Source: JBKJML01 sp046596415 (GTDB taxonomy: Bacteria; Actinomycetota; Thermoleophilia; Gaiellales; Gaiellaceae). Taken from it: a stretch of 8,021 bases of DNA. Each line of letters starts with the position of its first letter. The first letter of the stretch is position 1. This document shows positions 1-5,690 of this stretch, one piece after another. The stretch is from contig JBKJML010000229.1 in the NCBI GenBank assembly GCA_046596415.1, positions 1 through 8,021 of the forward strand, written 5' to 3'. The notes under the pieces are model-generated. The model was not told where the DNA came from and made no database searches. It saw nothing but the letters and a program-made list of their open reading frames with translations. The position numbers and the translations under genes were made by a program.

Positions 1-159
1 CATGATCTGCAGGGCGATCCGGGCCCGGCGGCTGCCGCCAGCGGCGAGCTCGTTGAGGCGCGAACGCCGCGCGGTGACCAGCGCGTACTCGGCCGCGACG
101 AAGAATGCGTTCCCGAGCACCAGGAACAGCACCAGGAGCACGCGGAGGAGATTGCTCAC
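1..159 (-). CDS. DUF21/CNNM-domain membrane protein (HlyC/CorC hemolysin-like family), N-terminal fragment
   Basis: Only the first 53 codons are in the window; the gene continues past the left edge. The start is GTG (159-157), with GGAGAG (minus strand, 166-171) about six bases upstream as a ribosome binding site. Residues 4-28 form a hydrophobic helix (LLRVLLVLFLVLGNAFFV region), followed by AAEYALVTARRSRLNELA and a basic GGSRRAR stretch. A first helix with N-(A/G)-FF-VAAE-(Y/F)-ALV followed by R-R-S-R-L is characteristic of the DUF21 (CNNM) transmembrane domain. Full-length family members add two CBS domains and a CorC/HlyC domain and are implicated in Mg2+/Co2+ homeostasis; none of those later domains can be checked here. 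The gene begins 24 bases after the MBL-fold gene on the same strand, so the two are probably co-transcribed. The Shine-Dalgarno sequence fits an internal operon position, unlike the leading genes in this window. Confidence 0.85.
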   Translation of the reverse strand, partial: MSNLLRVLLVLFLVLGNAFFVAAEYALVTARRSRLNELAAGGSRRARIALQIM

Positions 160-165
160 GCCCTG

Positions 166-171
166 CTCTCC
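166..171 (-). promoter_or_regulatory. Ribosome binding site GGAGAG for the DUF21 gene
   Basis: On the minus strand GGAGAG lies six bases before the GTG start at 159. It decides this start. It is one of very few convincing Shine-Dalgarno motifs in the window. Confidence 0.7.
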
Positions 172-183
172 AGGGCGTGCGTA

Positions 184-1137
184 CTAAGTGGGTCGTCGTC
201 CAAGGCGCTGCGGCGCAGTATAGGCGACCGCTCCCGCCTCCTCGCGACACTGCGCACGTTCCTCAAGCACGAGCCGCTCCAGGTGGGAGATCGTCTCCGC
301 GACCGCGAAGCGCCGCGAGGCTGCTTTGAGCTCCGGCCCGAACAGGTCGAGTGAGACGTCGTACGCGCTGCGCGGGCGGTCGAGGAGTGCCACCTCGGTC
401 TCGAGCAGGCGCAGCCGGTGATGCTCGATCAGCTCGTGTGCACGCCCGACCGGGTCGACGACCGGGTCGCCGTGGCCCGGCAGCGCGATCGTGGGTGCGA
501 GCTCGATCGTGCGGCGCAGCGAGTCGAGGAAGTCCCCGAGCGGGTCGGGGCGGCTCTCCGGCCAGAGACCGACGGTCGGTGAGATCCGCCCGAGCACGTG
601 GTCGGCCGAGATCAGGACACGATCCTTCAGCAGGCAGAGCTGGCCGTCGGCATGCCCTGGCGCTGCGACGAGCTCCCAACCGTCGAGCCGGTCACCCGGC
701 TCGACGAGCCGCGGCGACGGGTGATAGCGGATGAACTGCCGGTAGACCTGCCCGTTCTCGAGCAGGTCATCGACGTTCTCCTGCGGCACGCCGTGGCGGA
801 TGAACCACGCGCCGATCCGTTGCGGCCAGTCGTCGTTTCCCCAGACGAGCTTGCACTGCTCGAAGTCGAGCGATCCCTCCACCACCTCGGCGCCGGTGAG
901 CTCGGCGACATCGGCGGCCGCGCCGACGTGATCGGGGTGGAAGTGCGTGATGAAGATCCGCGCCACGTCGCCGATCCCGTCGAGGAGGCCAGCCCAGTGC
1001 TCCTTGACGTCCGGCAAGCCGATGCCAGTGTCGACGAGCGTCCAGCCGTCGTCCCCAGGAATGAGATAGGCGTGAACGTGCCCGGGCCGCGTGGGCAGCG
1101 GGATCGTGAGGCGGCGGATGCCGAGCGGCAGCTCCAT
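184..1137 (-). CDS. MBL-fold metallo-hydrolase with C-terminal winged-helix region (LACTB2/glyoxalase II-like)
   Basis: This 317-residue protein carries the complete metallo-beta-lactamase-fold metal site. THFHPDH lies at residues 64-70 (H65, H67, D69, H70), the next metal His at GH162ADG, the bridging Asp at SAD179H, and the last His at PGH222GDP. Family members are dinuclear-metal hydrolases of thioesters, phosphodiesters or lactones; the substrate cannot be read from the sequence. Residues about 235-295 (EHHRLRLLETE and following) resemble the C-terminal winged helix of LACTB2-like proteins. The start is uncertain. I chose ATG at 1137, which has a -10-like TTGAAT six bases upstream, matching other genes here. 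GTG at 1143, with AGGTGG eight bases before it, would add only two residues; GTG at 1185 would add sixteen. The gene is divergent from the NarL-type regulator and is followed by the DUF21 gene 24 bases later. Confidence 0.9.
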   Translation of the reverse strand: MELPLGIRRLTIPLPTRPGHVHAYLIPGDDGWTLVDTGIGLPDVKEHWAGLLDGIGDVARIFITHFHPDHVGAAADVAELTGAEVVEGSLDFEQCKLVWGNDDWPQRIGAWFIRHGVPQENVDDLLENGQVYRQFIRYHPSPRLVEPGDRLDGWELVAAPGHADGQLCLLKDRVLISADHVLGRISPTVGLWPESRPDPLGDFLDSLRRTIELAPTIALPGHGDPVVDPVGRAHELIEHHRLRLLETEVALLDRPRSAYDVSLDLFGPELKAASRRFAVAETISHLERLVLEERAQCREEAGAVAYTAPQRLGRRPT

Positions 1138-1143
1138 CCGCAC

Positions 1144-1149
1144 ATTCAA
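1144..1149 (-). promoter_or_regulatory. Candidate -10 box TTGAAT of the MBL-fold gene
   Basis: The minus strand reads TTGAAT, then six bases, then ATG (1137). Spacing matches the other leaderless candidates, but the second position is T rather than the normally conserved A, so this is the weakest of the set. No -35 is recognisable. Confidence 0.3.
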
Positions 1150-1202
1150 CACCACCTGATCGTCGTGCCGATCCTCCCGGCCCACCGCTCAGGACCGCAC
1201 CG

Positions 1203-1226
1203 CGTTCGAGCTTTTCTGCCCGAACG
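1203..1226. promoter_or_regulatory. Inverted repeat CGTTCG-N12-CGAACG, possible operator
   Basis: CGTTCG (1203-1208) and CGAACG (1221-1226) are perfect 6-base inverted arms with a 12-base spacer. They lie in the divergent intergenic region and cover roughly -49 to -26 relative to the proposed start of transcription at the NarL-type regulator ATG. No regulator can be assigned. It does not resemble the NarL heptamer pattern known from enterobacteria. In this GC content a 6-base dyad may be chance. Confidence 0.3.
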
Positions 1227-1239
1227 GTCCCGTCCGCCG

Positions 1240-1245
1240 TAGAAT
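1240..1245 (+). promoter_or_regulatory. -10 box TAGAAT of the NarL-type regulator/kinase operon
   Basis: TAGAAT ends six bases before the ATG at 1252, and there is no Shine-Dalgarno motif. Transcription would therefore begin at or next to the start codon (leaderless mRNA). No good -35 is visible at 16-19 bases upstream. Confidence 0.6.
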
Positions 1246-1251
1246 CGCCTC

Positions 1252-1872
1252 ATGGACGAGATCACCTGCCTGATCGCCGACGACCACGAGGTCGTGCGCG
1301 AGGGACTGCGGCTCTCGCTCTCCCGCGCGCCGCACATCCGGGTGATCGGCGAGGCCCCCGACGGAGCCGCCGCCGTGGCGCTCGTCGAGCGCCGCCGACC
1401 GAACGTCGTGATCATGGACGTCCGCATGCCCGGCATGGACGGCCTCGAGGCGACGAAGCTGATCATGGAGAAGGTGCCCGAGACCGCCGTCCTGATCTTC
1501 ACCGCCTACAGCGAGCGCTCGCTGCTCAGCCGCGGCCTCGAATCGGGCGCCAAGGGCTACATCCTCAAAGAGGCGCCCCACGCGACGCTCTTGCGCGCGA
1601 TCGAGAAGGTGGCGGCCGGCGAGAGCTTCGTCGACCCGGCCCTGATGCCCTCCTTCCTCACAGGCAAGGAGCAGAGCGACATGCTCACCGCCCGCGAGCG
1701 CGAGATCCTCCAGCTCCTCGCCGACGGCATGTCGAACGCCGACGTGGCCGGGCGGCTCTTCATCAGCCAGGAGACCGTCAAGAGCCACGTCCGTCACATC
1801 CTCGCGAAGCTCGAGGCCGACACGCGGACACACGCAGTCGCGATCGCGCTACGCGACGCGATCATCGACTAG
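1252..1872 (+). CDS. Response regulator, NarL/FixJ family (receiver + LuxR HTH)
   Basis: This 206-residue protein has the usual family length. The receiver domain covers about residues 4-120, with acidic residues D10 and D11, phospho-acceptor D56 (VVIMDVRMPGMDG), conserved T84 (IFTAY) and K106 (YILKEA). All catalytic switch residues are present. A LuxR/GerE helix-turn-helix follows at about residues 143-203 (LTAREREILQLLADGMSN, then the recognition helix SQETVKSHVRHIL). It is a cytoplasmic DNA-binding transcription factor, expected to be phosphorylated by a HisKA_3-type kinase. The kinase gene follows with no gap (stop TAG at 1870-1872, ATG at 1873), so the two form a translationally coupled two-component pair. 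The target genes are unknown; the divergent MBL-fold/DUF21 operon is the nearest candidate. Confidence 0.95.
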   Translation: MDEITCLIADDHEVVREGLRLSLSRAPHIRVIGEAPDGAAAVALVERRRPNVVIMDVRMPGMDGLEATKLIMEKVPETAVLIFTAYSERSLLSRGLESGAKGYILKEAPHATLLRAIEKVAAGESFVDPALMPSFLTGKEQSDMLTAREREILQLLADGMSNADVAGRLFISQETVKSHVRHILAKLEADTRTHAVAIALRDAIID

Positions 1873-2655
1873 ATGGGCATCGCCGCAGTTGCGGTCATCG
1901 CGGTCGCAATCGCGGTGATCGTTGCCGGCTGGTTGGTCATCACGGAGCGCCGCCGCCACGAGTACGTCGAGCTCGAGAACGCACGCCTGCTGGCGGAGGC
2001 GACGATTCGCGAGGAGGAGCGCCGGCGGCTCGCCGACCGGATCATCACCGCGGAGCAGGACGAGCGGCGACGGCTCGCGCTCTTCCTCCACGACGGGCCC
2101 GTACAGAACCTGTCCGGGATCGCGTTGATGTTCGATGCCGCAGTGCATGCCGTCGACGACGGGCGCGGCGCCGACGCGAAGGGGATCATGAGCTCGGCGC
2201 TCCTCCGCCACCGCGAGACGATCAAGGAGCTGCGCGACCTGTCGTTCAACATCGAGCCGGTCGTGCTGCGCGACCGCGGTTTCGGGCCGGCGGTACAGGC
2301 CTTGACCTCGGAGATGGGGATCGAGCACGAGGTGCAGATCGACGTCGACGTGACCGGCGCCACCGGGCTCGGCGAGCACGAGCAGGTCGGCCTCTACCAG
2401 ATCGTCCGCGAATCGCTCAACCAGGCGATCCGGCGCGGCCCGCCCTCCCGCATCGAGGTCACGGTACGCGAGACGACCGGCGGCGCAATCGAGCTGGTGG
2501 TGCGCGACAACGGCAAGCGCGAGCAGCGACGCGCCTCGATCGACGCGATCGCCGAGCGCGCCGCGACGCTGAACGGACGGCTGACCGTGGAGCAGGGTGA
2601 GGAGTCCGGCACTGCGGTTCGCGTCGTCCTGCCGCCGTATGCGGCCGGTCACTAG
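1873..2655 (+). CDS. Histidine kinase, NarL-partner (HisKA_3) type, with degenerate ATPase domain
   Basis: This 260-residue protein is the likely partner of the preceding regulator. Residues 3-23 form one transmembrane helix. A charged coiled-coil-like stretch (about 25-70) follows, then the HisKA_3 dimerisation motif ERRRLALFLHDGPVQNL with phospho-acceptor H73. Residues about 165-255 occupy the place of the HATPase_c domain, but key motifs are altered. The N-box reads ESLNQAIRR, so the usual Asn is Q184 and the usual His is R188. The G1 box reads DNGKR (212-216) instead of DxGxG, and the GLxxM-type second glycine loop is replaced by SIDAIAERA. The C-terminal GTAVRVVLP is still typical. There is no input domain. 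The protein may bind ATP poorly and act as a phosphatase, a scaffold, or a heterodimer partner. The ATG directly abuts the upstream stop codon and has no ribosome binding site, implying coupled translation. Confidence 0.88.
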   Translation: MGIAAVAVIAVAIAVIVAGWLVITERRRHEYVELENARLLAEATIREEERRRLADRIITAEQDERRRLALFLHDGPVQNLSGIALMFDAAVHAVDDGRGADAKGIMSSALLRHRETIKELRDLSFNIEPVVLRDRGFGPAVQALTSEMGIEHEVQIDVDVTGATGLGEHEQVGLYQIVRESLNQAIRRGPPSRIEVTVRETTGGAIELVVRDNGKREQRRASIDAIAERAATLNGRLTVEQGEESGTAVRVVLPPYAAGH

Positions 2656-2663
2656 CGATCATC

Positions 2664-2669
2664 TAAGCT
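2664..2669 (+). promoter_or_regulatory. Candidate -10 box TAAGCT of the 63-aa protein gene
   Basis: TAAGCT lies eight bases before the ATG at 2678, in the 22-base gap after the kinase stop. No ribosome binding site is present, so a leaderless start is likely. Read-through from the kinase operon is also possible. Confidence 0.45.
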
Positions 2670-2677
2670 CGCCGCCG

Positions 2678-2869
2678 ATGGCGAAAGACAATGGCTATCT
2701 CCTCTTCGTGTGGACGCCCAACGGCTGGCTGCTCGAAGAGCGCGAGGGCGAGCTGCCCGCGGTCGGAGCAGAAGTCGAGGCCGCTGAGCGACGGCTGCGC
2801 GTAAGCAAGCACGCGCCGTCGCCAATGCCGGGTGACCCCCGCCGCTGCGCCTACACGCAGGCTGCCTGA
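2678..2869 (+). CDS. Small hypothetical protein (63 aa)
   Basis: The ATG at 2678 is chosen over an upstream in-frame extension that would lie inside the kinase gene. The product begins MAKDNGYLLFVWTPNGW and contains alternating strand-like segments: YLLFVW, GWLLEEREG, VGAEVE, RRLRVSK and PGDPRRCAY. It has one Cys and no signal peptide or membrane helix. The pattern suggests a small all-beta domain. I believe similar short proteins (YLLFVW at the start, a late SP-x-PGD-xR-x-C-x-Y) occur in other actinobacteria of this type, but I cannot name a family. The last 19 bases overlap the 3' end of the convergent FAD oxidoreductase gene. A -10-like TAAGCT eight bases upstream supports its own transcript. 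Confidence 0.7.
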   Translation: MAKDNGYLLFVWTPNGWLLEEREGELPAVGAEVEAAERRLRVSKHAPSPMPGDPRRCAYTQAA

Positions 2870-3951
2870 GCCGCCCGCCGCCCAAAGACGAGCGCGGCCG
2901 CCAGCCCACTCGCGTAGCCGCCCGCCGCAATGCCGCCTGCGTCCGCGCCACACGCGAAGAGCCCCTCGAGCGGCGAGCCTTCCCGGTCGAGCACCCGCCC
3001 GTGGTCGTCGGTCGCGAGACCACCGATCGTGTGCGTGACGGCGGCCCGCACCTTGACCGCGGTGAAGGGTGGGCGCGCGAGGAGCGCCGCTGGCTCGAGG
3101 TCGGGCAGGCGAAGGCCGGCAAGGTCGGAGGCACGGCGCACCTCACCGCCGAGCTCCTCAGCGACCGCCACAACGTCTGCGACCGTCCGATCGCGCACCG
3201 CCCGGTCGAGCGCATCGGCGTCGAGGACGTACCAGCCGGTGCCCTCGGGAAGCCGCGAGAGCTCCTGGACGAGGTCGTTCTCGGACCAGGAAGGCTCGGC
3301 TTCGAAGAATGGGCGGCCGCGCTCGTCGACGCGGTGCGCGAAGCGACCATAGAGCTGGGCGGCGCGGACGTAGTCGGCCGGCTCCACACGGGCGGGCGAG
3401 GCTGGCATGGCCCGCCCGTAGAACTCGTCCATCCCGGCCGTGAGCGCGGCGCCGCGGGCGCGGGCGTGGTCGAGACCGTCACCCTCGCTCCAGGGGTTGG
3501 CGCGCAGCCCGAGACACCGTGCCGTAGCGAGACGGCGGCCGAAGCCACCGGTCGCGAGCACGAGCGGCCCGTCGACCGAAGCGAGCGGCTGCCCGAGCCG
3601 GATCTCCGCCCGGCCGGCGAGCGTGGCGGTGAGCTCACGGGGGTCGAAGCGACGCCCGACGGTGAGTGGGTTCCCGGTCTCGCGTGCCGTCGCCACGGCG
3701 CCGAGCGACCCGAGCCAGTCGAGCGCGTCGTCGAGCTCCTCCACGAGTACCCGCTGGAGGCGCGGGTCGCCGCCCGGGCACTCGAGCCGGAAGCGATCGA
3801 GCTCGCGGTGACGCCAGACGACACAGCTCGACAGGAGCATCGAGCCGCCCGGCCGGTCACCCTTCTCGAGCACGACGCATTCGGCCCCGAGCTCGCGGGC
3901 ACGAGCCGCCGCGACGAGGCCCGCCATCCCCGCGCCTGCGACCGTCAGCAC
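2851..3951 (-). CDS. FAD-dependent oxidoreductase (fumarate reductase/ketosteroid dehydrogenase-like flavoprotein)
   Basis: This 366-residue flavoprotein starts with a Rossmann ADP-binding fold: VAGAGMAG (G6, G8, G11), then VVLEKGDRPGGS with E29 as the expected ribose-binding acid. Near the C-terminus are THTIGGL (about residues 306-312), DDHGRVLD, LFACGADAGG and a glycine-rich GGYASGLAAALVFGR that closes the FAD site. HT-x-GG and the GG-x-A-x-G-LA tail are typical of the fumarate reductase/succinate dehydrogenase flavoprotein superfamily. At 366 residues it is about 100 residues shorter than most soluble members, implying a reduced substrate-capping domain. No covalent FAD attachment motif is evident. 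The substrate is unknown. The GTG start lies three bases after the VOC gene stop, with no ribosome binding site, so translation is probably coupled. Convergent overlap with the 63-aa gene is 19 bases. Confidence 0.9.
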   Translation of the reverse strand: MLTVAGAGMAGLVAAARARELGAECVVLEKGDRPGGSMLLSSCVVWRHRELDRFRLECPGGDPRLQRVLVEELDDALDWLGSLGAVATARETGNPLTVGRRFDPRELTATLAGRAEIRLGQPLASVDGPLVLATGGFGRRLATARCLGLRANPWSEGDGLDHARARGAALTAGMDEFYGRAMPASPARVEPADYVRAAQLYGRFAHRVDERGRPFFEAEPSWSENDLVQELSRLPEGTGWYVLDADALDRAVRDRTVADVVAVAEELGGEVRRASDLAGLRLPDLEPAALLARPPFTAVKVRAAVTHTIGGLATDDHGRVLDREGSPLEGLFACGADAGGIAAGGYASGLAAALVFGRRAAQAACV

Positions 3952-3954
3952 GAG

Positions 3955-4593
3955 CTAGCTGAGCGAGAAGGAGGGCTTGTGCTCGACGAGCTCGAGCTTC
4001 ACGCCGTCGGGCCCGTAGACGAAGAGCGCGAGCGTGTTCGGGGCGTCGACGATGTCGGCGACCTCGAGCCCGAGCTCCTCCGCCGCCACGATGTGCTCCT
4101 CGACCGAGTCGACGAGGACAGCGAGGTGATTGAGAAGCGGCTCACCGGTGCCGGTCGGCTCGCCTCGGTGGAGCTCGAGGAACGCGCCTCCGAGCTCGAG
4201 CCGCGCCTCGCCGGCGCGCGCGAAGCCGAACGTCTCCCAGCCGGCGGCTGCCGCGCCGGGGTCGGCCGAGAGCAGGGCTATGTGGTCGAGGTCGTAGTCG
4301 ACCTCGGTCGGCGCCTCGACGAGCAAGACCTTGAGCCCGTTTCGCAGCACGCTTTCCCGGGGCCCGTCGGGCAGGGCATTGACGCGGAGCGCCACATGCT
4401 TCAGCACGCCCGGCTCACGATTCCCGTCGGCCTCGAAGAGCGTCAGCTTGAAGCGGCGCGCGTTGGCGCCCATCAGCGTGAATCGGTCGGTGCGCTCGAT
4501 CACGTGCATGCCGAAGCCGGCGGCGAGATCGTCGGCGATCGCGTCGCGCTCGCTCACCCAGAGGGCGACGTGGTCAAGAGTCTTCGGCTGCAC
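3955..4593 (-). CDS. Tandem VOC (glyoxalase/dioxygenase-fold) family protein
   Basis: The 212-residue protein contains two vicinal-oxygen-chelate modules. Module one runs from LDHVALWV (H8) to LKHVALRV (H66). Module two runs from LDHIALLS (H104) through NHLAVLVDS (H156) to the terminal YGPDGVKLELVEH, whose Glu in ELVE is the usual C-terminal metal-ligand position. VOC enzymes include glyoxalase I, extradiol dioxygenases and 4-hydroxyphenylpyruvate dioxygenase-like proteins; the exact reaction is not predictable here. I start at GTG 4593 (VQPKTLDHVALW) because the domain begins at once and a -10-like TATCCT is six bases upstream. The open frame extends to 4764, but that extra stretch is Arg-rich and lies antisense-free within the ferredoxin gene. 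The FAD oxidoreductase starts three bases after its stop, so the two proteins may act in one pathway. Confidence 0.88.
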   Translation of the reverse strand: MQPKTLDHVALWVSERDAIADDLAAGFGMHVIERTDRFTLMGANARRFKLTLFEADGNREPGVLKHVALRVNALPDGPRESVLRNGLKVLLVEAPTEVDYDLDHIALLSADPGAAAAGWETFGFARAGEARLELGGAFLELHRGEPTGTGEPLLNHLAVLVDSVEEHIVAAEELGLEVADIVDAPNTLALFVYGPDGVKLELVEHKPSFSLS

Positions 4594-4599
4594 GGACAG

Positions 4600-4605
4600 A
4601 GGATA
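4600..4605 (-). promoter_or_regulatory. -10 box TATCCT of the VOC/FAD oxidoreductase operon
   Basis: On the minus strand TATCCT is followed by six bases and then the GTG start at 4593. No ribosome binding site is present. It supports a separate leaderless transcript for the VOC and FAD genes and decides the start against the longer open frame. Confidence 0.55.
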
Positions 4606-4652
4606 GCGAGGCGGCTTCAGCCCACCGCGAGCGTGCCGACCGAGTGCCGCTT

Positions 4653-4955
4653 CTATTCGAGCGGTTGGTTCTGAACGTTGTTCTCGGTCGCGTACTGCTC
4701 GGTGAGCGTGTTCACGACGTCGGCGTCGCCATAGGCGTAGTTGATCTTCACGAACGCGGTCCACTTGTCAGGCAGCGCATCCTCCGGGAAGATCGCCTCG
4801 ACCGGGCACTCCGGCTCGCAGGCGCCGCAGTCGATGCACTCCTCGGGGTCGATGATCAGGATCCGCTCGAACTCGTGGATGCAATCGACCGGGCAGACAT
4901 CGACGCACGAGCGGTCTTTGATGTCGATGCAGGGCTCCGCGATGATGTACGTCAC
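4653..4955 (-). CDS. fdxA: Seven-iron ferredoxin ([3Fe-4S][4Fe-4S])
   Basis: This 100-residue protein starts MTYIIAEPCIDIKDRSCVDVCPVDC and contains the full 7Fe ferredoxin cysteine set. By alignment to Azotobacter ferredoxin I, C9, C17 and C50 should bind the [3Fe-4S] cluster, and C21, C40, C43 and C46 the [4Fe-4S] cluster, with C25 free. The second motif is CIDCGACEPECPVEAIF. The rest (FVKINYAYGDADVVNTLTEQ) is the usual short C-terminal extension. It is a soluble low-potential electron carrier, in actinobacteria often serving cytochrome P450s or oxidoreductases. The partner is not proven here, though the VOC and FAD oxidoreductase genes follow 59 bases downstream. The GTG start has TAGGAT seven bases upstream. 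The same stretch contains AGGA eight bases from GTG, which could double as a weak ribosome binding site. Confidence 0.95.
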   Translation of the reverse strand: MTYIIAEPCIDIKDRSCVDVCPVDCIHEFERILIIDPEECIDCGACEPECPVEAIFPEDALPDKWTAFVKINYAYGDADVVNTLTEQYATENNVQNQPLE

Positions 4956-4962
4956 GGCGGCG

Positions 4963-4968
4963 ATCCTA
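4963..4968 (-). promoter_or_regulatory. -10 box TAGGAT of the ferredoxin gene
   Basis: On the minus strand TAGGAT is followed by seven bases and the GTG at 4955, a leaderless arrangement. The overlapping AGGA could instead be a Shine-Dalgarno motif, so the two readings compete. No convincing -35. Confidence 0.5.
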
Positions 4969-4994
4969 TCCGAGCCCTGGAGCGGGGGGTCAGC

Positions 4995-5300
4995 TCAACC
5001 GACGAGCTCCGCGACGAGCGCGGACGCCCGTTCGACGAGCGCCGATTTGACGATCACCTGGTCGAAGCCGGCGGTGTGCGCGCGTCGCAGCCCCGACGTG
5101 TCCGTGTGGTTCGCGTAGCCAAGGATCGGCACCTCCGGCCACGCCTCGACGACCTCGTCGGGGTCGACCCTGGCGATGTCGGCGATCACCAGGTCCGGCG
5201 GGTCGACGCTGTCGGTCGTGACGAGATGATGCGTCGGCAGCAGCCCCTCCAGCTTCGCGCGGAAGAAGAGATCGACCCCGGCGAGCAGGATCGTTGCCAT
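4995..5300 (-). CDS. Compact receiver-like (CheY-fold) protein, stand-alone
   Basis: This 101-residue protein has the strand order of a response-regulator receiver but is about 20 residues shorter than usual. Visible elements are beta-1 ATILLAGVD (D10), a helix (LFFRAKLEGL), beta-2 HHLVTT, then beta-3 DLVIADIA with D41 at the phospho-acceptor position. Next come a short helix (DPDEVVEAW), beta-4 VPILGYAN, helix 4 DTSGLRRAHTAG, beta-5 FDQVIVK with K85 at the conserved Lys position, and a last helix. The second helix seems to be missing between beta-2 and beta-3. The acidic pair is reduced to one Asp, and the switch Thr/Ser position is A63. It has no output domain. It may be an atypical or pseudo-receiver acting through protein contacts. 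The ATG has an extended -10 (TGCTAAGTT) six bases upstream. The ferredoxin gene follows after 39 bases. Confidence 0.75.
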   Translation of the reverse strand: MATILLAGVDLFFRAKLEGLLPTHHLVTTDSVDPPDLVIADIARVDPDEVVEAWPEVPILGYANHTDTSGLRRAHTAGFDQVIVKSALVERASALVAELVG

Positions 5301-5306
5301 GACGCG

Positions 5307-5335
5307 AACTTAGCACCTTCTCCCCGCTGCGCCAA
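5307..5335 (-). promoter_or_regulatory. Promoter of the receiver-like gene (TTGGCG, 17 bp, extended -10 TGCTAAGTT)
   Basis: Read on the minus strand, TTGGCG (5330-5335; four of six matches to TTGACA) is followed by a 17-base spacer and TAAGTT (5307-5312). TGC immediately before TAAGTT gives an extended -10. The ATG (5300) is six bases beyond it. This is the best complete sigma-70-type promoter in the window. Its -35 overlaps the -10 of the divergent DUF309 gene. Confidence 0.6.
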
Positions 5336-5339
5336 TAAT
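5310..5339 (+). promoter_or_regulatory. Promoter of the DUF309 gene (TTAGCA, 18 bp, AATAAT)
   Basis: AATAAT (5334-5339) matches five of six positions of TATAAT and ends six bases before the ATG at 5346. TTAGCA (5310-5315), 18 bases upstream, is a four-of-six -35 candidate. The -35 overlaps the -10 of the divergent receiver-like gene. No ribosome binding site is present. Confidence 0.5.
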
Positions 5340-5345
5340 CGGCGT

Positions 5346-5690
5346 ATGAGCCTGGAACGCGGACTGGAGCTGATCCGAGTGGGACGCTACTTCGACGCGC
5401 ACGAGGAGCTGGAGGACGAGTGGCGCGCCGCGCCGAGCGAGGAGCGCGACTTCCTCCAGGGCCTCGTTCACGTCGCGGTTGCCTGGTATCACGCGGGTCG
5501 CGGCAACCGGCCCGGCTGCGAGCGGCAGCTCGCCAAGGCCACGCGCCGGCTCAGCGCCTATGTGCCCGTTCACCGCGACGTCGACGTCGCCCGCATCCTC
5601 CACTCGGTCGAGGACGCGGCGGCGCTCGTCGCCGCGGGGACGCTAGCGCTGCCCCCACCCTCCATCGAGCGCGATTCCGCACCCGCCTGA
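5346..5690 (+). CDS. DUF309 family protein
   Basis: This 114-residue, largely helical protein shows the DUF309 signature. FDAHEELEDEWR (residues 16-27, with H19 and E20) is followed by SEERDFLQGLVHVAVAWYHAGRGN (31-54) and GCERQLAKATRRL. The conserved H-E-x-L-E-x-x-W helix and the ERDFLQGL segment make the family call firm, but the biochemical role of DUF309 is not established. There is no signal peptide or membrane helix. The tail after residue 100 (PPPSIERDSAPA) is likely disordered. The ATG at 5346 is chosen because the domain starts directly and a promoter-like AATAAT sits six bases upstream. The much longer open frame reaching back to 4644 crosses two well-supported minus-strand genes. 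It converges on the sensor kinase gene with a 13-base gap. Confidence 0.88.
   Translation: MSLERGLELIRVGRYFDAHEELEDEWRAAPSEERDFLQGLVHVAVAWYHAGRGNRPGCERQLAKATRRLSAYVPVHRDVDVARILHSVEDAAALVAAGTLALPPPSIERDSAPA

Noticed and set aside
1141..1157. GTG start at 1143 with AGGTGG as ribosome binding site for the MBL-fold gene
   Set aside because: Not excluded, only ranked second. It changes the product by two residues, while the ATG at 1137 has the same promoter spacing as other leading genes.
1189..1833. 214-residue minus-strand frame and the similar one at 1849-2652
   Set aside because: Both are mirror frames of the NarL-type regulator and kinase, which have complete motifs on the plus strand.
3001..4674. 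557-residue open frame on the plus strand
   Set aside because: It is antisense to the FAD oxidoreductase and VOC genes, both of which have clear domain motifs. The frame is Arg/Glu/Val/Gly-rich without any motif, as expected for the mirror frame of high-GC genes.
4644..5345. Long upstream extension of the DUF309 frame
   Set aside because: It crosses the ferredoxin and receiver-like genes on the opposite strand. The DUF309 domain and its promoter mark the start at 5346.
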